Shown here: one piece after another, positions 33,181 to 46,500 of the stretch
Numbering within the stretch: the first letter of the stretch is position 1
Layout: each line of letters starts with the position of its first letter
Assembly (NCBI RefSeq): GCF_033568475.1
Contig: NC_133123.1
Coordinates: forward strand, 6,935,001 to 6,999,000
From: Henckelia pumila
Taxonomy: Eukaryota > Streptophyta > Magnoliopsida > Lamiales > Gesneriaceae
Length of the DNA: 64,000 bases
Direction: 5' to 3'
The notes under the pieces: model-generated
The model's input: only the letters and a program-made list of their open reading frames with translations
What the model was told of the DNA's origin: nothing
Databases searched by the model: none
Translations under genes and position numbers: made by a program

Positions 33181-34420
33181 CATATACTACTTTTACGGTA
33201 CTTAATAATAGTTTCATTATACTATAATAAAACTATTATTGTTTTTAAAATATTTTAATTTTTAACAAATATAATTTTGAGCTTTTATATTATCTAAACC
33301 GGGTTTTGTCATGTATTGTTTTATATTTTTTATAGTCTTAATCATTTTTCACCCAGAAATTGATGTTAATATGATACTATGTGCGAGTGTCTTGTTGTCA
33401 TTCGGATTAACTTCATGTAAGAGACACATCAGCGTCATGTAGGAAGAATGCAGCGCCATGAGATTGAGAAAACAAAATAAAGATATATGAAATTCCACAA
33501 TACACCATACCAAAATTACAAGAAGAGAAATATACATGATCAAGTTAAATTTGTATTTTTTTCATTTTATAATTTATAATTTATAATTTCAAAAGCGTTA
33601 CGTTCTAGAAAGTAAAGATAAAATAAGAACATAAATTTGAATTTTAAGTATTTTTTTACTTTTAAAAAAATAAAATAATTTAATTATTTATCATACCACA
33701 AAGATGACTTTTATTTTTTCAAAAAAAGAACAAATTACTTCAAGAAAATATTTTTATACAAACTAAATATTTAATCATCGAAACATTTTTTTTAATACGA
33801 GAATTATTATATATTAACATTAAAAGATTCGATACAGATCATGAAACAATATATGCATACATGGAATCGACTATCGAGGCTTTTATCTTATCGGGGCCAC
33901 ACACAAGAATATGGTGTACTGATTGAATCTTCTAAATTTCGAATGGAATGTAAAAATCTTTTTTTTGCATGTCCTCCGCCAATAAAGTAAACACGAGAGT
34001 GATATACCTTGTTCGAAAGCAAATGATAATTTACAAGATATATCAACCATGAAAGCATATGATTCAGTGTAGATATAATTTCGACGCTTTATATCAAAGA
34101 TTCCTCCAAAATTATATATATATATTGACTTGAACCCCACCCCTTTTCATCATCACAACACACTTCATGATCAATTTCACGAGACTAGAATTATCAGATA
34201 TTGACTCAAATCCAATGTCTCCGTAGCTAGTTACGTACCCAAATTATTCGAAGCATGGACGTCAAATTAAGCTCGAATCCAAGCCAAACTCGAACTTATG
34301 TATCCTGTATTTAAATACAAAAATTCAATAATTTTTATTTTGGTATTTATTGTACATTTTTAACTGTTTGAAAAAAATTAAGGTTGTGATTCTATTAGTT
34401 TAATAGACATATGTACAAAC
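33181..34420. other. AT-rich intergenic sequence
   Basis: No gene is supported. The open frames here are short, AT-driven and without recognisable motifs. Confidence 0.6.
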
Positions 34421-34421
34421 T

Positions 34422-34423
<2 letters not shown>

Positions 34424-34475
<52 letters not shown>
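34424..34475. repeat. (AT)n microsatellite
   Basis: About 52 bp of uninterrupted AT dinucleotides; likely length-variable. Confidence 0.95.
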
Positions 34476-34478
<3 letters not shown>

Positions 34479-34538
34479 CTCCTGAACAATTATCGTGACA
34501 ATTTATATGAGCAATGACTGATGTGAAATTCACTTATT

Positions 34539-34836
34539 GGAGCCAATTTGGATACAAAAAGCTAAAATCTAACAAAAATGCTTAAATAAGTTCAACCTTT
34601 TAAAGTAATTTTATTTAAACAAGCAGAAGCGATTTTGACATTTGGATAAATGTTGAAAAAATGATTTTATTTAAAATTTTAAATATGAAGCTAAACCCCA
34701 AAAAAATTAGAAATTATAGCTTTTAAAAAAAACACTTTTTAAAGTTATTTGTACGATGAATTTTAACCCAAGACAACAATTTTAAGAAAAGTTTATTTAA
34801 AAATGTTTTTATCACCTTCTCAAACCAAATGAGCTC
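34539..34836. mobile_element. Possible Tourist-like MITE
   Basis: Ends GGAGCCAATTTGG and CCAAATGAGCTCT are inverted repeats at about 10 of 13 positions. The interior shows AAAATGCTTAAATAAG/TTTAAAAATGTTTTTAT complementarity. TTA/TAA lies near both ends but the exact boundary and duplication are unclear. Confidence 0.45.
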
Positions 34837-35006
34837 TAAAAACCATTGAAGAATATACAAAAAATTAACTAATTAAGCATTCACTGATAAAGGAAAAAAT
34901 CTGATTTAATTATAAATGTTTGTCAAGTAAACTTCCAATAGGGTTACACAAAGTGCATGTCGTGTGAATTAATTTTCGTCACTAAAATTTTATGAAAGCA
35001 TAATTA

Positions 35007-35362
35007 GGAAGTGTTTGCAATCATTAAAAAAAGTAATTTTTAGATTTTAGATTTAAAAAATTATTTTTGTGTGTTTTTTAAACCTAAATTATGTGTTAGC
35101 TTATATTTAACTTAATTGAAATCCAAAAGTTAGTCATATATAGTGATTATCATTCTCCAAAAGTGATTCTAATTAAAAAAATCAATTTTAAAACTTAAAA
35201 TCACTCTAATAACTTATTTATCAAATACGACCCAACTTTGATTTTTAGATTTTCACATTTGTTTTCAAACACTAGCTACCAACTTTTGATTTTTCTTAAA
35301 TTTTGTTATAATTTATAAATTTAATCACTTATACAAAAGTATAATATTTTACAAACACTCTC
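35007..35362. mobile_element. Tourist-like MITE, 356 bp
   Basis: Ends GGAAGTGTTTG and CAAACACTCTC are inverted at 9 of 11 positions, with TTA on both sides (35,004-35,006 and 35,363-35,365), as in PIF/Harbinger MITEs. A 47-bp direct repeat lies outside it, at 34,961-35,007 and 35,370-35,416, with two mismatches. Confidence 0.65.
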
Positions 35363-35677
35363 TTAATCTCGTGTGAATTAATTTTCATCACTAAAATTTT
35401 ATGAAAACATAATTAGTCCTTGTTGAAACTCGACATACTACAACTTCAAGTTTTAAAAACCCTATATATATATGACTAAAAAAACTTAATTTATACACAC
35501 ATTTCTATCTTGCTAAATTTTATCTATATATCGGACAAAAAAACATCAATATTCAGTACTCATTAAATTTTATTGAAAAAATGAAAACCACGTGTTAATA
35601 AAAAGCAAACATAAAAATAAAAATCCTTATAAATGTGGTAATATGCTTGGATTTGTTTATAACACATGAGTTACATA

Positions 35678-35898
35678 TAGGGGTGGTTTTTTGGTATACC
35701 TTACTACAAATATTAGTATGAAAAAAATTCATACCGATACCGATAGTAAAATTCCGAAACTTTGGCACGAAAAAAATGCATATTGATATCGTATAAATAC
35801 CGAAAAAAAATTCGATACCGAAAAAATGTATATATATCAAAAAAATTTCGATAAAATATGCCAAAATTTTGGTATTTCGGTGCGATATGCCAATCCTA
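35678..35898. mobile_element. hAT-type palindromic MITE, copy 3 (short)
   Basis: TAGGGGTGG and CCAATCCTA ends are flanked by GTTACATA (35,670-35,677) and GTTGCATA (35,899-35,906), 7 of 8 matching. The 221-bp interior has the same GGTATACC / ACCGATACCGAT composition as copies 1 and 2. Confidence 0.78.
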
Positions 35899-36237
35899 GT
35901 TGCATATGCTTTATTTTTTAAAGAAACGAAAGAATGTATTAACATATGATTTTGTCATTGAGGGGCATGATGTAATAAAACCTTGAGTACACGGGCAGGT
36001 TGTGTGAAGGACAAAACAGTCTTTTCGCACCGTTCATTAAGTACCACCCATCATGCGTGAGATTACTGTTAGGTACACATATTTGGCGCGTCATAAAACT
36101 GACCAAACAAACAAATGAAAATAAAAATATTAAAAAAAAGGAAAATAAAAACGGAAAATATTTTATTAATTTATTAAAAAAGGGACACACAAAAAGTGCA
36201 CAAAAATCACACCCACACACACGCAGTGTGTGTGAAA

Positions 36238-36246
36238 TATATAAAA
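36238..36246 (+). promoter_or_regulatory. Probable TATA box of the CCCH zinc-finger gene
   Basis: TATATAAAA lies about 280 bp before the ATG. It is followed by a CT-rich stretch (TTCTCTCTCT, about 36,280-36,350) typical of plant 5' leaders. Transcription probably starts near 36,270. Confidence 0.6.
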
Positions 36247-36493
36247 GGCAAGCGAGTTCCCAAAAAATCACTCGAAAACCCCTTCTCTCTCTAAAACTTC
36301 CGAATTCCCATTCGATCAAACCGCTTCTCTCTCACACAATCACACGCACTTCTGTGTGATTTGTATCTATACACTCGTGTATATATCCCAGTTCTTGCAT
36401 TATCTCGCTGAATTCCTTCCTTTTCTGACGAGATATAATCGTGTTGTACTTGTGTGTTTATACTTTTTTTTTTGTATATTTTAGAGAGAGAGT

Positions 36494-36518
36494 GGTGTGT
36501 GTGTGTGTGTGTGTGTGT
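36494..36518. repeat. (GT)n microsatellite abutting a start codon
   Basis: A GT run of about 25 bp ends immediately before the ATG of the CCCH zinc-finger gene. It lies in the leader, so length changes would not alter the protein. Confidence 0.9.
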
Positions 36519-39500
36519 ATGGAGAGGTACAGTGGAATCCAGGGAGTGGAAGGGGTACCAGGGGAGTCGGTGGGGGAATGGGTGGCGCCGGGAGGAGAAA
36601 CCGGGCTTGAAGGTGGTTTACATTTGCATTTCATTTGAATTTCACCTGAATTTGAGGCCGATTTTACTAAATTGAGCATTTTTTTGGTGGAAATGTTGAC
36701 GATTTGTGGTTGATATTTGAATGCAGAACCTATGTGGCATGGTGGTGGGCCCGAATCGTACCCGGAGAGGCCCGATGATCCCGACTGTATTTATTATTTG
36801 AGGACTGGATTCTGTGGATACGGCAATAGGTGTCGGTTCAATCATCCCCGTGATCGTGGCATGGTAAAGTCCCCAGTTCTTTGAGCTGTAGGATTAGTTT
36901 TGACTTTTTAATGCATGATTTGTGTGATCATTGTGCTAAGATTGGAAATTGTCGATTTGATGATTATTTGGGTGAAAATTTTGTGCTTTGAGTATAGTTG
37001 TAGTCATGAAATAGATTGGAAAAATATCTCCTTTTGCAATGATAAAATTGATTCAATCATGTTTTGAGTTTAATGGATGACATCCTATGAAATATTAATG
37101 AAAATTAATGTACACAACCGGCCATTCTTGTTTTAGAGGTGTTTATATTGTTTTGATGAAACAGAAGTAGATAAGATAGAGAAAAATATTTGAATCATAG
37201 TGATCACAGTAATCTGGTGCGCATTCATTGAGTAGGATAGTGGAAACTTGATGTAACTTTCGGTAATTTTGGTAAAGGTGTGGTCTTTCTTGTTTGAGTG
37301 AGGTTGTGATGGTTTTAACTTATTATAAGATTCGATTGAGGAAATGAATTGATAAAATGTTGGTGTTTTTTTTACTAACTATATAGGCAATGGGAACTAT
37401 GAGGGCTGGCGGAAGTGAACATCCGGAACGCCTTGGGCAACCTGTCTGTCAGGTCTAGATTGTTTCCCTTTGGTTTTCAGCTTTGAAAATAACCATGCTT
37501 ATGCAACTAAGCTGAAATATATTCGGATATATACTCTTAAATTCGGTGCAGTATGTCAACTGCTGAATGATATAAGAGCATAAATCTAAGTCCTCTGTGT
37601 TACATCTTGTACTTGATGTTTTTAATGGTTGCTTGATGTTTTGGGGATTTCAGTTTCTTTGATTGCGCTGCCTAACTATAAATTTGTCTTCTTGTTGGTT
37701 CTGCAGAGGTAAGTTTCTACTGGTTGGTTGTGCATTCGTCTTTTTCTGGTTAGATGGTATTATGGTATATCAAATTAGTAACCACATGGTTGTATCGATT
37801 GTGTCAACTTCTTTTATATTTATTATATCCTCAGCCCACAGGATTAATGTTGGTTGAATTTTCTTGAGACTCAAATAGTTGTATATCTTCTAAATAATAT
37901 TATTTAGCTTTTTTTTGTCTTGTTGCTGTCTATACTATGGATGATGGACATTGGCATAGCGTCGTATTTTTGATGTTGGAAACATGTCAGTTGCTTAGAT
38001 CATTCTCACGTGTCAGTTCTTTGTTGACCCTTTTCCTTTATTGTTCTGTGGTGCTTCGTCCAATCGTCTTCTAGCTATTCATTATCGTCTTCTTGTTTCA
38101 TTTGATCCTATTTGTAAATCCATAAGTTACTCTTGCTCTTTACTTATTTTTAATTTAATTTAAAAGTTGAACTTTTCCGTCCTGATTGATTTTGCTGTTG
38201 TAATGTATGCCAGAATAAACAACAAATACCCGCTACTTTTTCTCTCATGCTTAATCAGTTTGTTATCGGCATACATTCATTATGACCTTACCATGCTGGA
38301 TGAAACTTGTTGTGACTAAGATAATCGAATGTCTTTTCATGTCTTATTTGGTGTGGCAATCGGCAATTGTTAGTCTATTGAAAAAGAGGTCGGCCCTTTT
38401 TTTATTGACTATGACTATCATGAGGATTTTCTTTTTATTGTTTAATGCCCTGTATTACTTGCCATACTCCTTTTGTTATTTATTTCAAATTCTCAATGTA
38501 ATTATTTACAGTTACATTGGAAAAGTTTCCATCATTTTTATATTTTAGTTTTTTTTTTAGTTGTTAAAACAAATACAAAATGTTGATCTGTCTCCTTGGG
38601 AATTTTATTCTAATTATTCTACTCATACTGAATTTTATACCTACACTATTTGCACCAAATTTGTAGTACTACATGCGGACGGGAACGTGCAAATTTGGTG
38701 CGTCCTGCAAGTATCACCATCCAAAGCATGGAGTTGGTTCTTCAGGTCCAGTGACACTGAATTTTTACGGATATCCCTTGCGACCGGTTGGGAACCTTGA
38801 AAATATATATGTATCTTTTTCATATTTTTGTTCCATCGTTTATGATTTCATTTTAGATAATGCTTCACTAACTATTCAGGTGTATCGTTGAAATTTTGCT
38901 GCAGGGAGAAAAGGAATGTTCGTATTATGTTAAAACAGGGCATTGCAAGTTTGGTGTTACCTGTAAATTTCATCATCCTCAACCAGTTGGTATCCAAGTG
39001 CCAGAGCAAACCCCTGGTCCAGGGGCTGGGCCCACACCTACAGTTTATCCAACTTTACAGCCTCCTGTTCAAACTTCTCAACAATATGGGGTAATTTCCG
39101 GAAACTGGCCCGTAGCCAGGCCACCCATACTTCCAGGTTCTTATGTTCCTGGAAGTTATGGTCCCTTGCTCCTTCCTCCAGGAGTTGTTCCTGTCCCTGG
39201 TTGGACACCATACCCAGTAAGTATAGATGAAGCATTTTGCCTCTTCTTTTTTCTTTCTTGAACCACTATCTTCACAACCGTTTCAAATGCTTTAATTCCA
39301 TGCTAATTATGACCGTTTTAACTTTTAAATACTTTTGTTTCATGCTAATTAGTAGCAGCGCATTGTACAGGCGTCGATTAGCCCTGCGGGCTTCCCCAGT
39401 AACCAACCCTCTGGCGGTACAGGCACAGTGTATGGGATAACACAGTTATCTCCTCAGGCAACCTCATACACCGGACCATACTTTCCCGTTACTTCGCCTG

Positions 39501-41218
39501 CCGGTCCCTCAAGTAGCAGTCAAAAGGAACATGCATTTCCAGAAAGACCTGGTCAACCAGAATGCCAGTACTATTTGAGAACAGGGGATTGTAAATTTGG
39601 ATCTACTTGTAAATATCATCACCCACCTGAGTGGAGTGGACAAAAAACAAGTCTTATGCTAAGTCCAATCGGTCTACCACTACGCCCGGTAAGCATGTAG
39701 CCCTATTTTGAATCTGTAATTGTCAATCTAATTTGCCAATAGTTATATATAGAAGGTGTTCATAATTTTCTGTTGCATAATGTCAGCATACAGCCTTAAA
39801 TGTGCATCTTCCTTTTGACCTAGTGCCTGCTCTAAATGAAGTATAACATGCTATGATTGCATTGATCGGTTCTAAATTGGCGAATAAATTTATAATCATC
39901 TTGATTCTTTATGCTTTTTTGGATGATTGAATTTTGCCTTTCCCAGTGAAACATTACCATTAAACAATGGTTTGGATCTTTATTCAAATTCCATCAATTC
40001 CTTAGAACTTGACAGATCAGTAAGTATCTTGATATGGAACCGAAGCTTTAGGGAATGAAACACTTCTTCCTTTTCTTTGGTTATTCTATTGGTTATGCTG
40101 CTAATAATAACAAGCTTGCATCTGTTAATTATGACCTCTACTGGCTCTCTGGAATGCATTATTGCTTGATTGGAAGTTCTTGGCTTACACAACTGTAACT
40201 GTTACTTGTGGGGAGAAAATTGAGTGTCATTGAATTGCAGCGATGACAACTGTCATTGTGAAAATATTTTTACTGCTATTAACTGTCAGCCCAACAAGTA
40301 ATTGGGTGAGTGAAATTTGTGAGGGACAGTTTGATTCGCTGATGTATGAGTTTATGCCAGTAGTTAGAGGGTTTCGGATTTACTAGATATTGTTCTATCA
40401 AACATCAGAGTTTGAGTGTTCATATTCTCATATTTTCATAGCTTGGAGTTATAGGGTACCTCTGTCCATCGATTTTCTTTAACTTCTCCAAAAACCGGTG
40501 GTGTGCTTCCATAAACATCAGTAATTTCACAGTAGATGGAGCTAGGTCTGTGTAGATAACATGTCCGTACTTCTTGGAAAACTAACAATATTCTTTGAGG
40601 ACTTCATGTGCCTCTCAGTTTTACAGAATTCCTGCAGATTTGCATTCATCTTTTTTTTTTTTTGCATTAGCATTTCACTCCCTCCCCCGATCTGTATATA
40701 AACGTTCAAACTTCTTAATTTTCCTCTTTTTGGCCCAATTTCATGATAAGTTGTCATTTGGTGATGGTGTTGGATTCATAACTGAGACTTACACCTTATC
40801 TTTCCAACACTCTCATCGTTTTCAGGGAGCACCACCATGTCTACATTACACACAAAATGGAGTTTGCAAATTCGGTCCCTCGTGCAAATTTGATCACTCA
40901 ATGAGAACGTTGAGTTACAGTCCATCTGCTTCCTCTCTAACTGATATGCCTGTTGCTCCTTACCCTGTGGGATCAACAAATGCTACTCTGGCTCCATCAT
41001 CCTCGTCATCAGACCTGAGGCCCGAATTACTTTCTGGTTTCAGTAAAGATGCCTTCTCAGCACAGATGTCATCTATGAACAGTTCAAGTGCCTCAGTCGG
41101 TTCAATGTTCTCAAAAAGCGAGCATGTTCCTCAACCAAGTGTTCGTCAATCTGGAACAAGTTCCATCTCTTCAAGTGGTAGCACAAGTCAGGGAGGTGAG
41201 ATTCGCACATCAAGATAA
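36519..41218 (+). CDS. CCCH zinc-finger protein, ZFN-like, five fingers
   Basis: Seven exons with GT-AG junctions: 36,519-36,612; 36,727-36,863; 37,387-37,452; 38,667-38,786; 38,905-39,216; 39,371-39,688; 40,826-41,218. They encode 479 residues. Five C-X8-C-X5-C-X3-H fingers start at about residues 52, 98, 144, 308 and 354, with cores such as [20 protein letters not shown]. Three in the first half and two in the second, with a Pro/Gly/Ser-rich linker (about 165-300) and a Ser-rich tail, match the plant ZFN1-3/C3H32-type family. These are nuclear nucleic-acid-binding proteins, many binding RNA; the target here is unknown. Exon 6 could instead start at 39,356, adding five residues. The gene converges on the ERF gene, whose stop codon is about 1.0 kb downstream. 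Confidence 0.92.
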
Positions 41219-42255
41219 ACAAAAGGGTCGACTCATCAGATCCTCTCTGTCACCAAGCAAATGTGGGTTATTGGTGCAAATCCGCTTCAACATCCATCCG
41301 TGTTCATAATATGATCACCAAACTACCATTTCCATTACAAAAAATAAAGTCACAACACCTCCCAAAAGATCTTGCAAAACCTTGTTTATCCTTCTCACCC
41401 AGTCTCTTCAATAACAAATAAAACAAACATCCTTTTAGGCATTTGCGGCTCTGCTCGATTTTTTAAATCTTCTTGTGTCTATTTATGTTATCTTTTTCAG
41501 AGCGAAAAGGATACATTCCTCATCACTTCCACTTTGATTTAACCATCTCCACGACTTTCTCGTCCATTGATCTATTGTTAAAAGATCATCCCAAATTGTC
41601 TGGGGCTTTGTAGTGGAAACGAAGCGATAAACTTGAAGAATGACAAGAGGCAAGTTTATAATGCCTGTTTATGTAAGATATGTAGTTATGTTGTCTGAAT
41701 TGCTTGAATACTTCTGACTATAAATTTATGACCAATACATGAAACTGTACAGAAAATCTTGAATTTGTCAACTACTGTCCATTGATTTCTTTAGTTGACA
41801 TCGGGATTTATGTTAATGATACAATTAGTACTTATTACAGTGCAATAAAAAAGCCTCGTCCAATATTATATTTGTCTATATAAATGTACGTTGATACTAT
41901 CAAGCTCCACATTCCATGGTTATTTAATCAACATTAAAAAAATAAAAGTTCCTCCATTTAAATTTTTTTTATGTGGAGTATATATCACTTGTAAATGTAA
42001 TGATCATGATCTTAATGCGCTACATATTATAAGATCATGTGTCACACAAGATAATATTGTAGCACGCTTGATTGATAAAACCCTACTTAATATATTATAT
42101 ATATATAGATACATGCAATATAGTACTGATTAATAAATCTAACGGTAACAACATGAGAAATTAACTATTTCAACTTCAAGAACTTGTTTGTGTAAAATCT
42201 CGTTCATTAATTAATTAACCCTCGAGTGACAGCTTCAAATCATCACGTAGCTAGC
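41219..42255. other. Intergenic sequence between convergent genes
   Basis: It contains the probable 3' untranslated region of the CCCH gene (to about 41,760; AATACATGAAACTG region) and then AT-rich sequence up to the ERF stop codon. No further gene was recognised. Confidence 0.6.
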
Positions 42256-43407
42256 TCAAAAGAGTGGGTAACCTAAATTCACAAAAGAAGGAAACAAAGT
42301 TGAGCAATTGCTTGGCGTGGAATCAGTCCCAGTTGTGGTACTAATACTGCTGGTTGGAATGTTCATCATCTGAAAATTTGGAATATTGTGCACTTCACAA
42401 TGATCAGTAGTAACTGGGAAAATATTCATGTGATCGTCAGCTCCCATACTTGACAATGGGTTATTTATCATGGCCGAAAGCTCACAGTTGGAACCCATTA
42501 ACCCCTCCCATGGCTGTGTTCGATCACTTTCCAAGAATCCATAGCCCACCATGTGATTAATATCATTATCAGAGTTTGAAAATTTTTCAGGGTTTTCAAG
42601 ATTCCAATATCCCATTGTTTCAATATCTGAAAGAAGCGGATTGCTGTAGCTTTCATCACACGGGTGATTGACGCTGGACTTGTCGGATGAGAGACCCGAG
42701 TTCGGGGTGATCGATATTTTCTGTCGGTCGACGGAGGAGCCGGAAGGATTCAAGTACTTGTTGGGAACAATGCAATCTAGATATCCAGAGTTTGAGTCCG
42801 TTGTTGTGGAGAGGTTAAAGACGGTGGTGTGATTATCAACATCATTACATGATGAAGAAGATTCACGGGAATAACATGTGTCAGCTTCTGATTGGGTAGC
42901 ATGAGTACTGATCATCATCATGCTGACACCTGCAGGCTGAGTATTACAGGAGGAGGGATGGTTTGCAGCATTGGCTTCAGATCGTTTGTTCTGCGGTGAT
43001 GATTGGTGAAAGAAGTTCTGAAAGTTATGATCAAAAGGGCTCATGTTTAGTGAGTGGAAATGGTTTGTTTGATCGGAGTATATGAAATTTGTTCTTGCTT
43101 GAGTGCCTTTCATGGAAAGGGCTGCCCTGTCATAAGCCAATGCTGCTTCTTGTGCGGTGTCGAAGGTCCCTAACCAGTGTCTTTCCTTGGTGGTGGGGTC
43201 CCTTATCTCCGCCGCGAATCGGCCCCAGGGACGCCTCCGGACGCCGAGGTACCTCCCCGGTTCCGCGGGCTTCTTCCGGCCGCGACGCTCGCTCGGCTGA
43301 GACACCGCGGCTGTGTTGCGTTGGAGCAATGTGAAGCCTGTGTTGGTGAGAATGGGTTCGAAGAGAGGGAAGGGTATGGTTTCTTGGGAGGGTTTAGGGT
43401 TTGACAT
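42256..43407 (-). CDS. AP2/ERF transcription factor, PUCHI/ERF086-like (group VIII-b)
   Basis: This is a single-exon 383-residue protein from ATG 43,407 to TGA 42,256-42,258. One AP2/ERF domain spans about residues 51-109, from [20 protein letters not shown] through [20 protein letters not shown] to ARTNFIY. It has the WLG and AYDRAA core that contacts GCC-box-like DNA. A basic [10 protein letters not shown] stretch before the domain is a likely nuclear signal. The domain and its flanks ([24 protein letters not shown]) most resemble PUCHI/ERF086 and its relatives, which control lateral root and floral meristem development; orthology is inferred from memory of the family, not proved. The C-terminus is Asn/Ser/Thr-rich. 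The leader has a CTTT repeat at 43,453-43,477 (plus strand). Confidence 0.93.
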   Translation of the reverse strand: MSNPKPSQETIPFPLFEPILTNTGFTLLQRNTAAVSQPSERRGRKKPAEPGRYLGVRRRPWGRFAAEIRDPTTKERHWLGTFDTAQEAALAYDRAALSMKGTQARTNFIYSDQTNHFHSLNMSPFDHNFQNFFHQSSPQNKRSEANAANHPSSCNTQPAGVSMMMISTHATQSEADTCYSRESSSSCNDVDNHTTVFNLSTTTDSNSGYLDCIVPNKYLNPSGSSVDRQKISITPNSGLSSDKSSVNHPCDESYSNPLLSDIETMGYWNLENPEKFSNSDNDINHMVGYGFLESDRTQPWEGLMGSNCELSAMINNPLSSMGADDHMNIFPVTTDHCEVHNIPNFQMMNIPTSSISTTTGTDSTPSNCSTLFPSFVNLGYPLF

Positions 43408-43452
43408 GATTGTGATTCTTGCAAGAAATGAAATCAGACTTGACTCTACGTT

Positions 43453-43477
43453 TTTCTTTCTTTCTTTCTTTCTTTCT
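43453..43477. repeat. (CTTT)n microsatellite in the ERF leader
   Basis: About six CTTT units on the plus strand (AAAG on the transcript), 46 bp upstream of the ERF ATG. Confidence 0.85.
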
Positions 43478-43599
43478 TCTGTGCAGAATGTTGTTTTTAG
43501 AGAAAAGTTTTCAAGTGTTTTGAGGATTGTGAAAAAGGGATGATTCTTTTAAGTTGGATTGGTGAAAGAGCGTGTGCATGGAGGGGGGCCTTTTAAAGG

Positions 43600-46500
43600 C
43601 AGTAATCAGCAGTGTTTGTTTGATGGAAAGAGGGGAAAAGGGACACTGCAAAATGTCATTCTTTGAAAGCTAGTCTTCTTGAAATTATATCTTACATGTA
43701 TCTCGGGTTTAGTACTTTTTTTATCAAGAAAGAGACATATGAAAGAGATTATTGGATTAGGGATTTTCAATTTTCTTATTAAATATAAAATGTTTTTGAG
43801 AATTGTGCTTATTTAAAATTTAAAGTGCTTTTTCCTCTCTCAATGGTCCAAAATTACGTCATTCGCACATGGATCATATATTTTGAGCAAAATGATCAAT
43901 GGACAATAGGGGGAAATTTTGAATAATGAGAATGTGATGTAGAGCTAGAAAAAATGTTTTCATTAAAACACAAATTTAAAGTCGAGGAGAGAAGGAGGGG
44001 CCATGCGACTCATGCCCCCTAGCTCCGCCACTAACTTTGATATATTTTGGTGAATGAGCCCTTTTTTTTATTTTATTTGAAAAGATTGCTGATAAAAGTT
44101 TTTAGAAATTTGAACTTTTAATTAATTAATGATTAATGACGTTGGCGCTTAATTGCACCCTTGTCCATGGCGCATGGGGATCATGCACCCACAAACATCT
44201 TGCTCATATCAAGCTCAAGTTAATGGAGTAATTGCTATCATTTTGTTTGTGAAATAAGTATTGATGATATTGATCATCATGTTAATGTCGCTTCCAATCC
44301 TCGTAAACCATAGTATGTATATATAACCATAGTATGTATATATCACACTAACATTTTAAAAGGTAAAAATAATTTTTTGATCCATATACTTGTCTCATTT
44401 TGAGTTTTGATCCATTAAATATTCAAAATTTGGATTAAATGCAATAACTTTAATTTTTTTGGTTTTAGTCTTATTTCGTCATATTGCTGATATGATACCG
44501 AAAAATACTGATATGACGTTGGAAAATATTGACATAATATCAAAAATCAAAAATTGATGAAGTTGGTGTGAGAAAGATTGACTTGTCTGACATCATATCA
44601 ACAGTTGGACCAAAATAATAGAAATTAAAAGTTAGTATAGTTGACCAAAGTTTGATTAGTTGATAAAATTAAACTCTAAATAAAAGACACTCAAGTTAGC
44701 AGGGGAAAAAGAGTTGTTTTTCATTTTGAAAAATTAAAAACAATTTAGACTTTCGCAAAATTCTATGCATAAAACATTTCTTAAAAACCTACTACTCCAT
44801 TATTTATTTATTTATCCAAAGATACTTACGTCACTGGCAAGCTTTTACTAGTATCCCTATATATCTATAATTAATCGCATATCTTGAGAGACTCGAGCCT
44901 TTGAAATCTTCCATCATGGATTGCATGGTATGCACGTGTTTAATCCGGATTTAATGCAAATTTAATCAAATAAAGTCTTCCTATTGCTCATAATTAATTT
45001 TCAAAGGGAGCAGTTAGGGAAATGTCGTAAATTTGATTTTGAAATATTAAGATTGTCTAAATGATACGGTTTTATGGATTTATATATGATCTTTGAGATA
45101 GATCGATTCGATTCATATTTATAATAAAACGAAATATTTTTACATAAAAAATAAAATTTTTTCAAGAATCAAATCGAAAATGTATTTTAAACAATTGATT
45201 TGTGAAACGATCTCATTATCATTTTTTAAATATTAATTGTCTTAAAATTAATACAAGTCAATTATTATTACTAATAAAATAGCTAGCTAGCTCTTCTGAC
45301 GGTCAGAATAAGATATGGTACTCGAGTACAAAGCCTTCAGGTCAAATATAGTATGTCACTTATATAAAAGCTCCCATGTTATATATGCAATAATAAATAT
45401 AGTTCCATCTAATTGTTGATTTTTTAAAATATCATAAAGGGATTAGTTGAATATTCTTAATTAATTGTCACCCTTCTTAGAATTTGAATTTTTATACAAG
45501 GCAGTATGTTTTTTAAAAAAAAACATTTAATAAAGGCATGGCATTATTACATATATATATCAATTTTCTATCATTCATCTATCTAGGCTCTAGCTATATA
45601 TATTCATAGTTTTTTTTATGAGAAAAAACCAAGTAGTTAAATAAATCGATAATTAACTTAAATATATACTAACATTTTTCACGAAACCTTGGCAACCAAG
45701 TATTGAAAAGAAAAGTATTAAGCCACGTCTAGTCAAAAGGCATATCAAAAGCTTAAAAAAACACATGCAAAGCATAATCCAATTAAAATCGTAATTTATA
45801 TATGTTGATGCATTAAGGCAATGATTTCTATACTGAATCATAAAACATAAGAGTATTTAAATAATTAATTTCGGTATCTTTGGTGTAACATATTTTATCC
45901 GTTTTCTAAAATATTTTAAATTTACAAAATTATTTTTTCATTTTTATCCATGATGTATATGATCATTAAATTTTTAGATATCATTCATAAATATATATAT
46001 ATATATATATATACATATACGTGTGAAAAAAAAAATCAATGATGATTATTTTAACTATGTAATGTCGCATATACAATACAAGTGTACTAGTTTCAATAGT
46101 TATACAACGAGGCCAAAATTTAAAATCACATATAGTTAAAAAAAAAAAAAAAAAAAAACCAATAGATAAAAATTATGAATCTGTCTTTAATTTTCAAATG
46201 AAAAATTCAAAAAACATTTTTTTCCCTATCTATATAATTATAAAATCAAGTTAATAATCATGACTTCTAAATATGGAGCTTTTAACGTTATACCATTTTC
46301 TGATTACGCTTTTCACGTGCCTAATGGCATTGGGAACAACGTAAGATCATATATTAACAATTAAATTTACCTCACATTAATGATTTGGAACTGTTTAATT
46401 ATATATAATGATAATGATTTGCTATATATGCTTTTAGTGTGACATGTATACAAGATCTAGGACCCTTGACTCTTCCACTAAACATTTCCTACAATTTATT

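Noticed and set aside
35939..36359. Open frames of 126 (minus) and 119 (plus) codons upstream of the CCCH gene
   Set aside because: They overlap the promoter and leader of the CCCH gene, lie on opposite strands of the same DNA, and show no domain.
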